Shown piece by piece: positions 24,071-37,100 of a stretch of DNA of 64,000 nt (the first letter of the stretch is position 1; every line of letters starts with the position of its first letter). The notes beneath the pieces were generated by a model, which saw nothing but the letters and a program-made list of their open reading frames with translations, was not told the origin of the DNA and searched no databases. A program made the position numbers and the translations under genes. The stretch comes from Saposhnikovia divaricata (Eukaryota > Streptophyta > Magnoliopsida > Apiales > Apiaceae): contig CM071598.1 in the NCBI GenBank assembly GCA_036435485.1, forward strand, positions 109,407,148 to 109,471,147, written 5' to 3'.

Positions 24071-25396
24071 TTAGCCAGAATTTGAAGAATTCAGCATTCC
24101 AATCTCACTAACCAACCTTGTGAAGGTGGCTTCATCTAATGGCTTAGTGAATATGTCAGCTAGTTGTTTCTCTGTGGGAACATAATGTAACTCAATGGTT
24201 CCATTAGTTGCATGCTCCCTTATGAAGTGATATCCGATGTCAATGTGCTTTGTCCTAGAATGATTGACAGGATTGGAAACTATAGAGATTGTACTTGTGT
24301 TGTCACACATGATTGGAATTCTTTCCAACACAAGTCCATAATCTCTAAGTTGGTTTCTGATCCAAAGCACTTGAGCACAGCAACTTCCAGCAGCTATGTA
24401 TTCAGCTTCAGCTGTGGAAGTTGACACAGATTGTTGTTTCTTGCTGTACCAAGAGACTAACCTTTGTCCAAGAAACTGGTAGCTACCTGAGGTGCTTTTC
24501 CTATCCACTCTGCATCCAGCATAATCAGCATCAGAATAACCAATAAGATTGAACCCTGTGTCCTTAGGATACCATAACCCCAAGTTTGGTGTGCCCTTCA
24601 GATATCTGAAAATCCTCTTTATTTCTATCATATGTGATTCCTTTAGATTTGATTGAAACCTTGCACACAAGCATGTTGCAAACATGATGTCTGGCCTACT
24701 AGTAGTGAGGTAGAGTAAAGAACCAACCATGCCTCTGTAAATTGAGATATCTACCTTTTTGCCCTTAACATCTTCATCTAACTTGGTGGCAGTGGCCATG
24801 GGTGTCTTTGCAGGTGAGCATTCTTCTAAGTCAAATTTCTTCAATAGATCCTTGATGTATTTGGTTTGACTTATAAAAATTCCATCCTTCCTTTGACTTA
24901 CTTGCAGCCCAAGAAAGAATGTTAATTCTCCCATCATACTCATCTCATATCTGCTCTGCATAAGCTTAGAGAATTTCTCACACAGCTTCTCATTTGTAGA
25001 GCCAAATATGATATCATCCACATAGATTTGAACTAAGATAATATCATCACCATGTTTCTTGTAATACAGTGTCTTGTCCTGTGTGCCTCTAGTGAATTGA
25101 TTCTCCAGTAGAAATTGTGACAATGTGTCATACCATGCCCAAGCAGCTTGCCTAAGTCCATACAATGCTTTAAGCAATCTGTAGACAAAGTGAGGGAATT
25201 GTGGATCCTCAAAACCAGGTGGTTGTTGCACATATACTTCTTCTTCCAACTCCCCATTCAGAAATGCACTCTTGACATCCATTTGATAAACCTTGAAATT
25301 AGAATGTGAAGCAAATGCCAAGAAAATTATGATGGCCTCTAGTCTAGCAACAGGGGCAAAAGTCTCATCATAGTCAATGCCTTCCTGTTGAGAGTA
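24071..25396 (-). pseudogene. nested SIRE pol: reverse transcriptase and RNase H
   Basis: Reading on the minus strand from 25396, the RT palm begins with DETFAPVARLEA and VYQMDVKSAFLNGEL. The catalytic YVDDIIFGS lies near 25010-25030, and the RNase H motifs SDADYAGC and TAEAEYIAAG follow. It ends at the stop 24071-24073. This section has no internal stop and is very close to the plus-strand copy at 1-1089. It is separated from the integrase part by a TGA at 25397-25399, where SIRE relatives read through as a single polyprotein. Confidence 0.92.
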
Positions 25397-26773
25397 TCAT
25401 TTTGCAACCAACCTTGCTTTGTTTCTTATGACTACACCATTTTCATCCATCTTATTCCTTAGAACCCATTTTGTTGTTCCAACAATGGTTCTATCCTTTG
25501 GTGCAGGCACAAGTTCCCATACTTTATTTCTTTCAAATTGGTTTAGCTCCTCTTGCATAGCAATTATCCAATCAGGATCCAACAATGCATCATCAAGTTT
25601 CTTAGGCTCAACTTGGGATAGAAAGCAACCATAGAGACATTCATTTAGAGTTGCTCTCCTTGTCCTCACTCCTGTATTTGGATCTCCAATTATCTGACCT
25701 GCAGTATGTGATCTATCCCATTTCCTTGTATGTTCAGATTGATTTCTCAACCTTGATGTTGCTTCATCATCCAGATCATGATCATTTACATTTCCTCCCC
25801 CTGTAAAGTTGCCACTAATCACAGGTGTGTCTTGGATGCTTGTTTCTTCATTGTTGGTTGACACAGGTTCTCCATTCACTTGAGTTTGTTGGATTGTGGG
25901 CTCAAATTCAGTTTCAATCTCCTCATCAGAATCATCTAGATTGTCAAACTTCAAAGGATCTTTATCTTTATCATTGGCTTCTTCTAATCCAGGTAGTTTG
26001 CTGTCATCAAATGTCACATCTGTGCTTTCCATAACTTTCTTTTGAGTGATGACATAAACTTTGTATGCAGTTCTTTCCATAGAGTAGCCAAGAAAAATTC
26101 CTTCAAATGCTTTTGCATCAAACTTTCCAACATATTCTGAGTTGTCTTTTAACACAAAGCATTTGCTTCCAAAAGTATGAACATACTTTAGAGTGGGCTT
26201 CTTTCCAGTCATCAAGTTGTAAGGTGTCTTTCCAGTGTTTTTGTTGATGAGGGTTCTGTTTTGGATATAGCATGCAGTGCTCACAGCCTCAGCCCAAAAA
26301 CATGTAGGCATCTTTGCATCAAGCAACATTGTTCTAGCAGCCTCAATCAGAGTTCTAGTCTTTCTCTCAACAACTCCATTTTGTTGTGGAGTCCTTGGAG
26401 CTGAGAATTGTTGAGAAATACCATTTTCTTTGCAGAATGCTTCAAGCATGGCATTTCTGAACTTTGTTCCATTATCACTTCTTAATGCAATCACACTTGC
26501 ATTGTTGGCCTTTGCTTCATTGTCAATTTTATTTATATGCTCAATGATTACTTGTGGAGCCTCATCCTTTGATGCCAGAAATTCTACCCATGTATACCTT
26601 GTGAAATCATCAACCATCACCAGAGCATACTTTTTCCTTCCTAGTGACATAATATTGACAGGCCCAAACAAGTCCATATGAATTAGTTGTAGGGGCTTGG
26701 TTATTGATGTCACTGTCTTTGACTTGTGGCTTGATCTTTTCATTTTTCCCCTTTGACAAGCCTCACACACTCC
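25397..26773 (-). pseudogene. nested SIRE pol: integrase
   Basis: The catalytic triad is present: HMDLFGP (first Asp), RSDNGTKF (second Asp) and NGVVERKTR (Glu), all within the first 150 codons. The zinc-finger cysteines CEACQRGK begin the segment. The downstream GKKPTLKYVHTFGSKC region and an acidic linker lead into RT. The segment is bounded by nonsense codons: TAA at 26774-26776 inside the HHCC finger, and TGA at 25397-25399 before RT. Both fall within conserved text, so the polyprotein would be cut into pieces. Confidence 0.92.
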
Positions 26774-27928
26774 TTATTGACAGAATTCAAGTGTGGGCAT
26801 GCCTCTCACTAACTCCCTTTTGACAAGAGAATTAATGCCTTTGAAGTTCAAGTGTGATAGCTTCTTATGCCACAACCAACTATCTTCATTTGATGCTTTT
26901 GAGTAAAAGCAACAAATTTTGTCCTTGTTTGCAGAGTTCATATTGGCTACAAACAGGCATCCTTTCCTTACTCCAGATAGAGCAAAGTCACCAGTCTTCT
27001 TGTGGGTGATCAAACATTCATCTTTGTCAAAATTCACTTTGAAGCCTCTGTCAGTAAATTGACCAACACTCAGTAGATTGTGCTTGAGTCCCTTGACCAG
27101 TGCTACATTTTCAATGATGACATTTCCAATTTCCAACTTGCCATATCCCAGTGTGTTGCCAATGCTGTCATCTCCAAAAGCAACCATTGGGCCAGCCTTC
27201 TCCTCATACTGTGATAGCAGGGCCATATCACCAGTCATATGGTTTGAGCATCCACCGTCCAAAATCCACATGACCTTCCTTTCACTTTCTTGGCCCTGAG
27301 AGTCTGATTCAGATGGTTCTTCCTTGGAGTTGGCCATCAAGGCATAGTTGCAGAATTCTTGTTCTTCTCCATCACTATCAGAATCATCCCAACACTTCCC
27401 TTCATCTATGTAGGCCTTACCTGGTGTATGCTTCTTTAGCAGAGCCTCATACTTAGCTTCAAGCTCAAGAAACTCCTTATCCTTCTTTTTAGGCTTCTTG
27501 CATTCACTGGCAAAATGCCCTAGGTCATTGCATCTATAACATCTCACAGATGACCTATCCACATAGCTGGTTTTGAATTTGTTCTTGTTTGCTTTCACAG
27601 GTGCCTTGCTCTTGTTGAATGAATGATTTTGAGATCTAGACTTGAAGGGCTGATTCCTCTTAAATCTGATGTTTGGGAATTTTCTAGCCATAAAAGCATA
27701 TGAAGTGTTTTCCATGGCATCCAACTCTTCAAGAGTATAGAACTCATCTTCTTCCTTTTCAACAACAGGTTCAGTCACTTCTTCTTCAGTTTCTTCATCA
27801 TCTACTATCTCTTCTATTCTCAGTTGACTTGTAGATGCTTCCAGGTCTTGAACGGATTTTTTAACAATCAAGGCACAGGATGTGTTTATCATTCTGCCTT
27901 GGTTGGCTTGGATAGCCCTCTTCTGAAG
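26774..27928 (-). pseudogene. nested SIRE gag C-terminus, nucleocapsid and protease
   Basis: In order it carries an acidic linker, a basic region, a CCHC zinc knuckle (CYRCNDLGHFASEC), a second acidic linker, the aspartic protease and the start of the integrase finger (HKKLSHLNF). The protease active site reads WILDGGCSNHMTGD. The usual D-S-G has become D-G-G (Gly codon 27254-27256), which should weaken or kill cleavage. The frame is continuous with gag except for a TAG at 27929-27931 after KTHELE. The region ends at the TAA 26774-26776. Confidence 0.9.
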
Positions 27929-28594
27929 CTACTCAAGCTCATGAGTCTTTAAAACCCCATAGCGCACGTCATATGTGACTTTGTTCAAGTCTCTTTCTCT
28001 TAGAGATATGACCCTTTGCTCTAGATGGTTTGGTGCAGATAGTAGAAACTTCATGTTTAATTCCTTAGTGCTGTAAACCTTCCCATTCATTTGAAGCTCA
28101 GTCACCAGCTTGTGAAATCTCTCAAACATATCAGTAATACTTTCTTTGGACTGTGCCATGAAAGCCTCATACTGTGTGACCAGTATCTGTTTCCTATTCT
28201 CTCTTACCTCCTCTGTCCCTTCACATAACACCTCGATGTGGTTCCACATGTCCTTGGCTGATGTGCATGATGCTATATTGGAAAACATCGACATATCCAT
28301 GGAGTCTATGATCAGCAACATGAGATGACTGTCTAGGGCAACCTTTTCCTTCTCTGAGTCTGTCCATTTGGATGGCTCTTTTGCAACATATGATCTAGGA
28401 ATGACTATTGTGCCAACTGTAGATTCAGCAATTTCTTGTTGCGGTACAAATGGACCATTCTTGAGGATGTCAGGGTAGAGAGGATTGGCAGCTTTGGTGA
28501 ACAACAACATTTTTATTTTCCAGAGGTTGTAATTCTCTTTGTCGAACTTAGGGACCTTCACCGTACCTGTAGTCTTTGGTGTATTCGAACTCAT
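27929..28594 (-). pseudogene. nested SIRE gag (capsid part)
   Basis: ATG at 28594 gives MSSNTPKTTG, 30 bases inside the PBS. The copia gag domain (UBN2 type) is visible: NYNLWKIKM near the start, KDMWNHIEV, QYEAFMAQSKESITDMFERF and LPxHLEQR-like motifs. It stops at TAG 27929-27931 after 221 residues, although relatives and the downstream frame show that gag should continue. Otherwise it looks well preserved. Confidence 0.92.
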
Positions 28595-28623
28595 GATCGT
28601 TTTCTGTTTAGATTAAACAGCCT

Positions 28624-28635
28624 GCTCTGATACCA
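28624..28635 (-). promoter_or_regulatory. nested SIRE primer binding site (initiator Met tRNA)
   Basis: The minus strand reads TGGTATCAGAGC, the standard copia site complementary to the 3' end of initiator methionine tRNA. Two bases separate it from the 5' LTR end at 28638. Confidence 0.93.
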
Positions 28636-28637
28636 CT

Positions 28638-28899
28638 TGTTGATTATTGAATACAGTAAAAGAATACAGAGGGGGGGGGGTGAATGGATTCTTGAACTTT
28701 TCTTTGTTCTTGAATCTTTTCAACAAGATATGTGTTGAGTGTGTGAGATATGTAAGTACAGATAACAAAGACAAAGACAAACACAACACAATATCACTTT
28801 AATCTAATATTTTATCAGATAAAGATTTTGCTACAATCTGTGAATACAAATGATAGTATTCTCAGCTTCGTTTTTCTTAGAGAGATATTTCTTGTGATG
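28638..28899 (-). repeat. nested SIRE 5' LTR, inner piece
   Basis: This is the U5 end of the SIRE 5' LTR (TGTTGATTATTG on the plus strand). It aligns with 16999-17250, with six substitutions and two small gaps by my count. It is cut at TGATG (28895-28899), where the Tekay-like element inserted, and continues at 44376. Confidence 0.93.
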
Positions 28900-30239
28900 T
28901 GTAACACCCCCAGATCCGGGGTCCGGGATCCGGTGGTTACGGTTTCCAATTCTGTCCACAACAATTGAACTTTCCTTAACATAAAATAAATTACGTCTCT
29001 ATAACCCAACACAACAATATAAAACACACCCGTTATAGTCCCAAAGATGAAATCAGAGTAACAATCAAATTTTATTAATCACATTATGAGTTCTTACAAT
29101 CCAAAAGAATTTCAATATAATACATACTCTTTGCCATACATTTACATAAGTCATACTAGACCATATTCTTGGTACTGAAAGAATAAATATACCCTACCAA
29201 TAGCTTCTTCTTCAGCTCTGGTAGTCTCATCGTCCTCGCCCGCGTCGAGTGCGCCTTGTGCGAGTCATCTGGTCTAGCTGTTGTTGTGATATAATAATAA
29301 AGCAAGGGTGAGCAATAGCCCACCAACAATAATATATAACTGAACGATAATGTATAACAGTTCAAAAGTATCTTTCAAACCATATGCCATGCATTTACGG
29401 AAATGATGCCAGTATAATATGAACGATGAAGTTACAAGGTAACTTAAAGTATTTGTTTGTAGAAATATCTGCTACATCAAAGTAAGCGAGATATTCTTAT
29501 TGTTATTAAGAAGAGGAACTTGCAAGAAAAGGTTGCAATTCCAGTTATGACCCTTTTCCAACTCTGCCAACAGTAATCATGTTGCAGGAAATAAATAAAT
29601 TTGGATGATGAACCAATGATGGAGTATTCACCGTGCCCGCTGTTCCAATCTTGATGATCAGTCGAGATCGTACAGCTCAATTTAGATTTACTACCGGTAG
29701 AAGGAAGAACTGACGGCTTTACTTGTATACCGCCTTACTAGCTCTCCCCGGCCAACGGTTGGGCCAAAGGGGATGGACCGGCGCTACTCGGCCTCTTACA
29801 CGACTCCTAGTTCAAATAAAAATCATGATTCTGAATGTAACGTTCGTCCCCCTTTCCCCAAGTATAATACTTGTTGATAAGACTCCACAAAGTAGTCGTA
29901 TCTAATTGGAAAGGAAAATTTACCAATAGCTCCCAAGCTATTACTTGGTAACGGATATCAACTTGTTCCAGTAATCTTACCCCCCGAAAGATGAGAAGGT
30001 AAGCAACGACTTAATAAGTCAACAGTACTCGAGTTGCGAGTGAAGGGAATATTTTATGACCGGGAAGTCGACAAGATAAATAACATTTTCCAAGTAAGGT
30101 TCCCTTATTATTAAGGAGATAGACTCAAAGAAGAATGATGTCTGAGAACCTTTCTTGATATAAGATTAATAAAAATATGACTCCGAAATATTTTCTGTAA
30201 TAATCAAAGAAGATAAACCTTATCGAGGTTATTCTAAGT

Positions 30240-30905
30240 ATGGAATAAATATTCAGAGAATATTTATTGAATTAAATATTTTACAGATCATTTAGGAATA
30301 AGAAAGAATATCTTATATCAGAGTATTTCTCAAAATAATCCCTGAAGAAATATCAGGAGAATATTTATTGAATAAATAAATATTTAAATGAATATTCAAA
30401 ACAATATTCATTAATTAATAAGACCTGAAAAGAATATTTAAGGTAATATTCATAATTAATTAGGAATTTAAATAAATATTCAAAAGTAATATTCATTTAA
30501 TGAATAATATCCTAAATGAATATCAAGTAATATTCATTTAGTAATCCAGGCCTTAAGGAATATTCGAGATAATATTCGATAATTAAATCAAGCTTCAGAT
30601 GAATATTAAAATAATATTCATCAAGTATTTAATATCTTAAATGAATATTCAAAAGTAATATTTATTTAATATAATAATATTCTAAAAGAATAGCCAAATG
30701 ATATTCATTTAGTAGTCTCATCTTTAGAAGAATATTCGAAATAATAATCGATAATCAATTCGACTCTGAATGAATATTGACAAATATTATTCATCGAATG
30801 ATTACGTTCAAATAATTATTTGAAGTAAGGATCATTAAATAAATAAGCTCGAACGAATATTCAAATAATATTCGTCGCCCAAATAATAGAAAATATTTAC
30901 TTAAA
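30240..30905. repeat. AATATT-rich array of imperfect inverted repeats (LTR A)
   Basis: About twenty short palindromic units built on GAATATTC or AATATT, at spacings of roughly 25-35 bp, alternate between ATGAATATTC and AATATTCATT halves. Neighbouring halves could pair into short hairpins. The same array is at 40653-41318 in LTR B and, in reverse orientation, about 53640-54300 in the Tekay LTR. Confidence 0.75.
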
Positions 30906-33646
30906 TATTTTCCTCCGAGGTAATCTCGATATATCAAGGAATATTGACTCCCGGTCTATATTTGATTAATAAGATGTATACGCCCTTCTATGAGGGTCTT
31001 ACAATAACCGGCTTATAACTGATATATAACTATCTAGCTTATAAGCCAACAATAACATTCAGGGAACAAGTATATCAATTCAACTTGAAAGTAGGCATGC
31101 ATGCAATGGCATATGTATATCAGCATTCATATATATATATATTTATTCAATCACAACAACAGCCTAAAAGAAGGGAATTGAAACTTGCCTGGTAGTCGAG
31201 TACGGTAAGGGGTAGTGGTAGCGGGTCCCGGTTCAGCTTGGTGATCTATAAATAGCCAAGGCATTCGGGATTAATCACTTAACATATTAAAAGTTAAGTT
31301 ATTCTTAAATCGAAACACGTTCTCAAGTTATCTCGTTATACCCCTTTTAGTGGATTACTTATTCTCACTGATCCGACTCGACATTCGTTCGTTAATACGA
31401 CATGTCACTGCACTTATACTTGGGACATACTTAAGTCATATGAGTTCTAAGGTTGATCGTTACGAACCAATATTATACTCCGAGTTTTATCGCCCGTTTT
31501 CTAAGTGTTTTACCGAAGTTATAAAAGAGTCGTCTTTTAGGGGTTCGTTCGCGTTTAACCTTGACTCGAACATTTTTAATAAATCGAAAAATGCTCTTTT
31601 TGACATACGGTTTTCTTTCACACCTTCCTTTTTACCTCTAGTATTTATTTACCAAGATTCGCCAAGACGTTACATAGTTTACGAGGGTTCAATTACAGTT
31701 ACGAACTTTCGTTTACGGATTCGAACTACTTTTAGTAATTTGGTCATAAATCCTAAACCGTAAGTCCGTTTCACGTGATCTTTATATCCAAACAAAGCTT
31801 AGAACATTACCTATCCTATCATGGCAGATAAGGTCTCTGGACAGTAGGGGTTCGACATGGAAAATGGCATATAAAACATGGTATTGCAAAATCGGGCATT
31901 ATAACGGCTGTAAATCGAATATCTACCAATTTCGAATCTTCCCATAAGCATAGTATCCAACCCAAACAACATATACATGACTTATATACATGAACTGAGG
32001 CCAAGCAATGCCTTTCCGTTCATCTAGCTATTTACATCATTAATCCAAAATCCATACATAATCATGCTTATAATCTTAACATAACCATAACTAAGTTATA
32101 ACTATCATAAACATGCTTAAATCTCAAACAAGGGTTAGGGTTTCAAGAGCTTTATACCTTCCTTGGAGTGTGTAAAGACCTTGCTAAGCTTTTCATAGTC
32201 CTTGTATACCCATAACCAAGCTTAGATCATCCTAGAAATCAAGAAAATCAAGAGTTGTTCTTGAAAATCACTATTCACCCTAGTCTTTGGTGATTTCTTT
32301 GAAAATGGAAACAAGAGAGTTTGGCTTTGAAATTTTTAGGGGATCACTTTTAGGAAATGTAAGACTCACCATAATTTTTACAAGATCAAGAGATGGTGGG
32401 AAGAGGGGTTTTGATTTTGGAATTTAGGAGGGAGGCCGAATGGAATTTTCAAGGGGGGGGAGTTGCTTGGTTTGTTTTGTTTTAATCTCATCCATTCTCA
32501 TCTATTATCAAGATAATATCTTGTATAAATTCACTTTATTAAAGTGATGAGGTGTTGGATGAGGAATTACCATGACAAGTGTTGAAAATGTGGTGGTTTT
32601 AGCCTAACTACATGGTTGCCTTGCTAAGTACTTAGTTGCATTCTCTAGGGTGCTAGTTCCTTGATTCTAGTTTGGTTACTAGATATTTTATACTAGTAGC
32701 TTGCACAAGACTCTTGCTTCCTCTGCTTGTTTCTGTGTCCGGTTATTGCCCGTTTCGATTGATCGTTCGTAGGAATATTTCACGGATTTCTAATTAAGGT
32801 TTACCGGGAATTCTCTTTATTATTAATACTTTCATTCTCCATCTTTCATTCTAACTTTCCAATTTATATTCCTTAAATCCATTCGTTAAATACTTAAGGC
32901 TATCAGTGTCCAGGGAACTCTCGGAGAAAATAAAAGTGCGGTTTTTCAGAATCCGACAGCTTTTACATACACTTATTTTCCCCCTGGATCACTAATACGA
33001 ACTCGGAAATCCGTTCCGAATATTTCTATATAGTGTCGTCTCATATTATTATATACTCCCACCAAAACACTATTCATTCTGTATTCTTTACTTGTTCTCT
33101 TAGGGTGGTACAATTGTCCGTATTCTCTTTCGATCGTTCCTTATCCTTTTTTACGGAACTACTGGATTAATCGTTACCGATCTGGATGACATGAGAATAT
33201 TCTCCTGCTTGAAATTGCCATATCTTATTCCCTTAGAAGATAGATTATTCTTACCTATGTTGTTACCCTTTAGCATTCTTCAAGACATAGAAATAATAAA
33301 GTCGACTTCCATTCATTCTTTCCAAATATCAATTATTACATTGTAGCCATAACCACTCCTCAGTGGTTTCCTACCTTCATTCTTAAATCAAATATAATAA
33401 CATCCCAAAATATCAAATCCTCAAAGTTAATATCTCAATTCTTGGATTATAATAATATTTAATCCACTGTCCGGTCAAATATTATACCGAAAAGAATTTG
33501 GAATTTCTGAATTCCGATCGTCTCTGCATTCACTTATTTCCTCCGCGTATTACTATATGACTTCGAAACATCCATATCACGTCCCGTACATAGGGTGGAG
33601 TGAAAAGTTTTCCAACTTACAAAATCACTATTCATCCACCAAATTA

Positions 33647-33698
33647 CTATGCACGTACAGGAAACACTATGCACGTACGGGAAATACTATGCACGTAC
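33647..33698. repeat. three-copy minisatellite in LTR A
   Basis: CTATGCACGTAC occurs three times, 20 bases apart, with GGAAA-containing linkers. The same array is at 44061-44112 in LTR B. I do not see it in the related Tekay LTR at 51112. Confidence 0.85.
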
Positions 33699-33961
33699 TC
33701 ATTTCCCTTCAAGGATCCATTAGCTCCTTCCTGGATGGTAGATTATTCTTATCTAGGTCCTCAACCATCGAATTACTCTATTCTGGCAATATACCAATGC
33801 ATCAGGATCATTGTCCAAAGCAATATCCATTCATTACAATCATTGTTCTTTGAAACCACCACTCATTAGAGCTGGTGACCTTGTTGTCGGAATCATTGTT
33901 CCTCATTTTATCATTACTTAATAAAAAGTTTTAATTACATCCAAAATTTGGGGTTCTTACA

Positions 33962-34115
33962 TGATGTATCTTGAAAAATTTCTCTGCTAAGGAAGTGAGG
34001 CTGTATCCTTATAGACATGGATACACCTACTTACTACAAATAAGGTAGGTAAAACAAACTACTTTCCAGTATGTCTAACTCATTTGAGTAAGAGTCCAAA
34101 CGGCTACAGATTTGA
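33962..34115 (-). repeat. displaced 154-bp copy of SIRE 5' LTR
   Basis: From TGATGTATCTTG to CAGATTTGA this segment matches 44376-44529 with one visible difference, and also the 3' LTR near 17245-17398. It breaks off at 34115 in the middle of LTR sequence. The same host DNA is thus present twice around one insertion, which ordinary insertion cannot produce. Confidence 0.9.
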
Positions 34116-37100
34116 TGACTATCACCCTACGATTCGGAGGTAACCTCGCTCGTACTGTGCATTTCCTGATCGCTTTAATCTTCGCAATCTCGATCAATAT
34201 AGAGAAGTGGAAAGATTTATTAAGAGATCATTATGATCAATTGAACATTTGTTATATTGCATAGTTAGTACAGAAGGGGGCCAGCCTTTAGTACTTGACA
34301 AGCAATTAAACAAGTCATGGCATTCCACTTAGACCTCTATCACATAGACAGATAGTCACGTAGCAGTACCTCCCCTCCTAAAAGGGTTGTTCTTCTCAAT
34401 TCATAAAGAAGATGAATAAGAGAGAAGAAGAGAAAAGAGTTCTAAAGGATTATAGAAAGCTTTCATGATTGTAGAATATCATACTCAGAATTTTACCTCT
34501 GAACTATAGAGGTTCATCAAAGAAGAAATTAATCATAATTATATCCAGTACTATTTGATCGCAATCTCACGTGTCAACATATCTTGCTGCTTTGTCCATT
34601 ATTCTATGGACAAATACTCTTGTTCAATCTTAGCGATACTCACATTCGGGAAATCCTTCAACCTTTCAGGTTAAATCTTAGATTTCTCACTTGACATCAT
34701 TATTACTGACATCCCATATCATGTTACTAGCTTTTTCATAACTATAATATTGACACTATCAGGTTGTCATCCTGAGAATTCATTAGAAAACCCATTCATA
34801 ACATTCCTTGCTTCTCATTCCATAGTTGTTTCCCCCAGCCTTTTCTTTATCAATCACATCCTTCTTATTAGCTGATTCTTACTCATTTCTATTATTTACT
34901 TTCACCTTCACCTCTTTATTGAGACACCTTTTTGCACTTGGTACCTCCTTATCGGTATTCCGTCTCATTTATTCTATAATCATCACGTTATTTCAATTTA
35001 AACTTTCCGATATGAATCTGGCCCGATTCCTTTAACTTAGATTCATATAATCTACTTCTACCAACCTTGTTTCTCATCACTGGTTCTTTTCTATCCGTGG
35101 TTTTCCACAGGTTGTCTTTCGTAAGTCAGACCAGGTCGCATATCTACCTGCTCGTACTCCTATCATCTGTTGAACATCTGCATTTTACTGGCGTAGCCTG
35201 GCCACATAAAAACCCGTTATGACCGTGCCATAATTTTGGGGGTAAGGCTGGCTCGAATACCGCCGCTCGAACACTTTAAACTCTCAAGTGGCCCAATAAG
35301 TCTTGGGCTCAACCGCCCTTCCCTCCAAGTCTCATTAATTCTTTCTACGGGAATACGTTTAGCATCAAGAATTATCAACCTCATATTCTCTATCTTGTTG
35401 GTGCAGAAGTACACTAACACAAACTTGCTTGTCATTCATCAACATGCCATTTAGCTTATCAATAGCAGCACTTTCTTTATCTTTACGTTGTCATCTACTT
35501 TCTTAGAAGAATCACCATCGCTTGTTGTTTACGTAGTGCGTTAATAGCTAACCCTACGGGTTTCAAATCCCTTAGGGAGACAAAGTAATCATTATTCCTT
35601 ATCCATAAGGAACACTTCCTGAACTTGATGTAGATATAACATGAAGCAGATAGAATTGCAGAAGAGTTTCAAGCATCGCAGCTAGGTCCGGTTGATGAAA
35701 CTATCACTTATGCATCTTCCATAAAAGACTGGAAACTTAACGGTTTACTTCATCAATTTTGTACCATGGTCCTGGTTTGCCTCAAAACGGGACCTTCTAA
35801 GGTACGTAATATGCTTAAGACTCCATCAGGAATCGAATCTTTACTTAAACTATTATTACTGTCAATTCTTGCACAGTCATCAGAAGGAATGTAAATTCCT
35901 CCATTCCGATATGACCTTCAAGGTCCTTCCAAATATCATTCTGTTTCTTCGGTATGAACATTTGTAATTATTCCTTTATACTTAGATTGTCGGCCACCTC
36001 ATTGGCCTTTCTTGATGATAATGATTTCTTGTAACCCATATTCTCTGGGTACATTCCAACTCAAGTTTTTCTACCTCATTCCCATCACTGTTGGGTTAAA
36101 GCATTCTCCCTTAAGCTCTGCTGAAGGAGAAAATATAACTATCAGTCATTTCCATAAGTCATTGCTTCCACCTACCCGTGGGAACTTTATCACGTTTATT
36201 CCCAATCCTACTTAGGATACTTCTTTTCTTAGTTCTTTCTTTATCTTAGGATAATCTCAATCTTTATAGGTTCAACCCATACTTCCTCAGGGTTTCATAC
36301 ATGCCTCATCTGGCATAATTGTTACGATGTCATACATTCCTTACCAAACTTCCATTTTTGAAGTTCGGAATATTACTTTTTTTTTCCTTGTAAGGTTTCG
36401 TAGGCCATCCTTATCATTCCTCCGGTATTTTCTAGGTACCGGGTATATCAAAATGTCATTGATCAATACTCTAATAATTCTATCCATGTTCTTTCCAGAA
36501 CCCTTTTTAATAATCCTTACCGGTCATTGTTGCCTTAGCAAGTCCAGCTCATATCATCTGAAGTCATAATGTCGTTATTAGGGTTAATGCCACCCCTTGT
36601 GCATTCCCTAGGGTTTGTCTTAATTTATGGATATCCTATCCTTAATTCAACTGCCAAGGAATTCTTGTATCTTATAATTGGCAATCAGATCATGTATCCT
36701 TAATAAAGGTCTCTTTTCAATCATTCTCATTTGATAATCGATCGGTGGTTTAATGCCACCCTCTTCTTTCAGATAGTTGTCAGCCTATTTGGCCTTCCAA
36801 AAAGGCAACGTATGTCAATCTCTTCTCTTACCGAACTTGTTAATGGTAGCAAGGATGTTCTGGAAGATATTGGTCGAGTTCAACGTGAATCTCTTAGTGC
36901 TTATCGTTCTTCGCAAAGGTACTTGCCTCAGACAAAATTCCTACAGCATACTGTTCAATTTCTGACCTTTTCTATACCCTCTTCATATACCTCCATGGTT
37001 TACTTTCCTCCGTCATAATATATTCATGGTATTCATGATACCCTAACATCATACATCTCAAGTCACTATACTTCCATTTTACTCGAAATCTTGGACAACC

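Larger units (their letters stand above)
28900..33961 (-). repeat. Tekay-like LTR A (5,062 bp), solo-LTR configuration
   Basis: It has TGTAACACCC...GGTTCTTACA ends and perfect TGATG on both sides (28895-28899, 33962-33966). SIRE LTR sequence resumes exactly after it, as for a solo LTR. It differs from LTR B by about 14 substitutions and one 1-bp gap by my count, roughly 0.3%. It contains an AATATT-rich inverted-repeat tract (30240-30905) and a three-copy minisatellite (33647-33698). Confidence 0.92.

Noticed and set aside
28624..28635. tRNA-like sequence near LTR ends
   Set aside because: These are 12-base primer binding sites (also 39297-39308 and 55656-55670), not tRNA genes; no cloverleaf surrounds them.
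31350..31763. 137-codon ORF, antisense to the element, in LTR A (also at 41763-42176, and in part at 52866-53183 and 63623-63940)
   Set aside because: Comparing LTR A with the Tekay LTR over the first 105 codons I count seven amino-acid-changing and two silent differences, plus a stop in the Tekay version. There is no sign of purifying selection, so it is LTR sequence that happens to be open.
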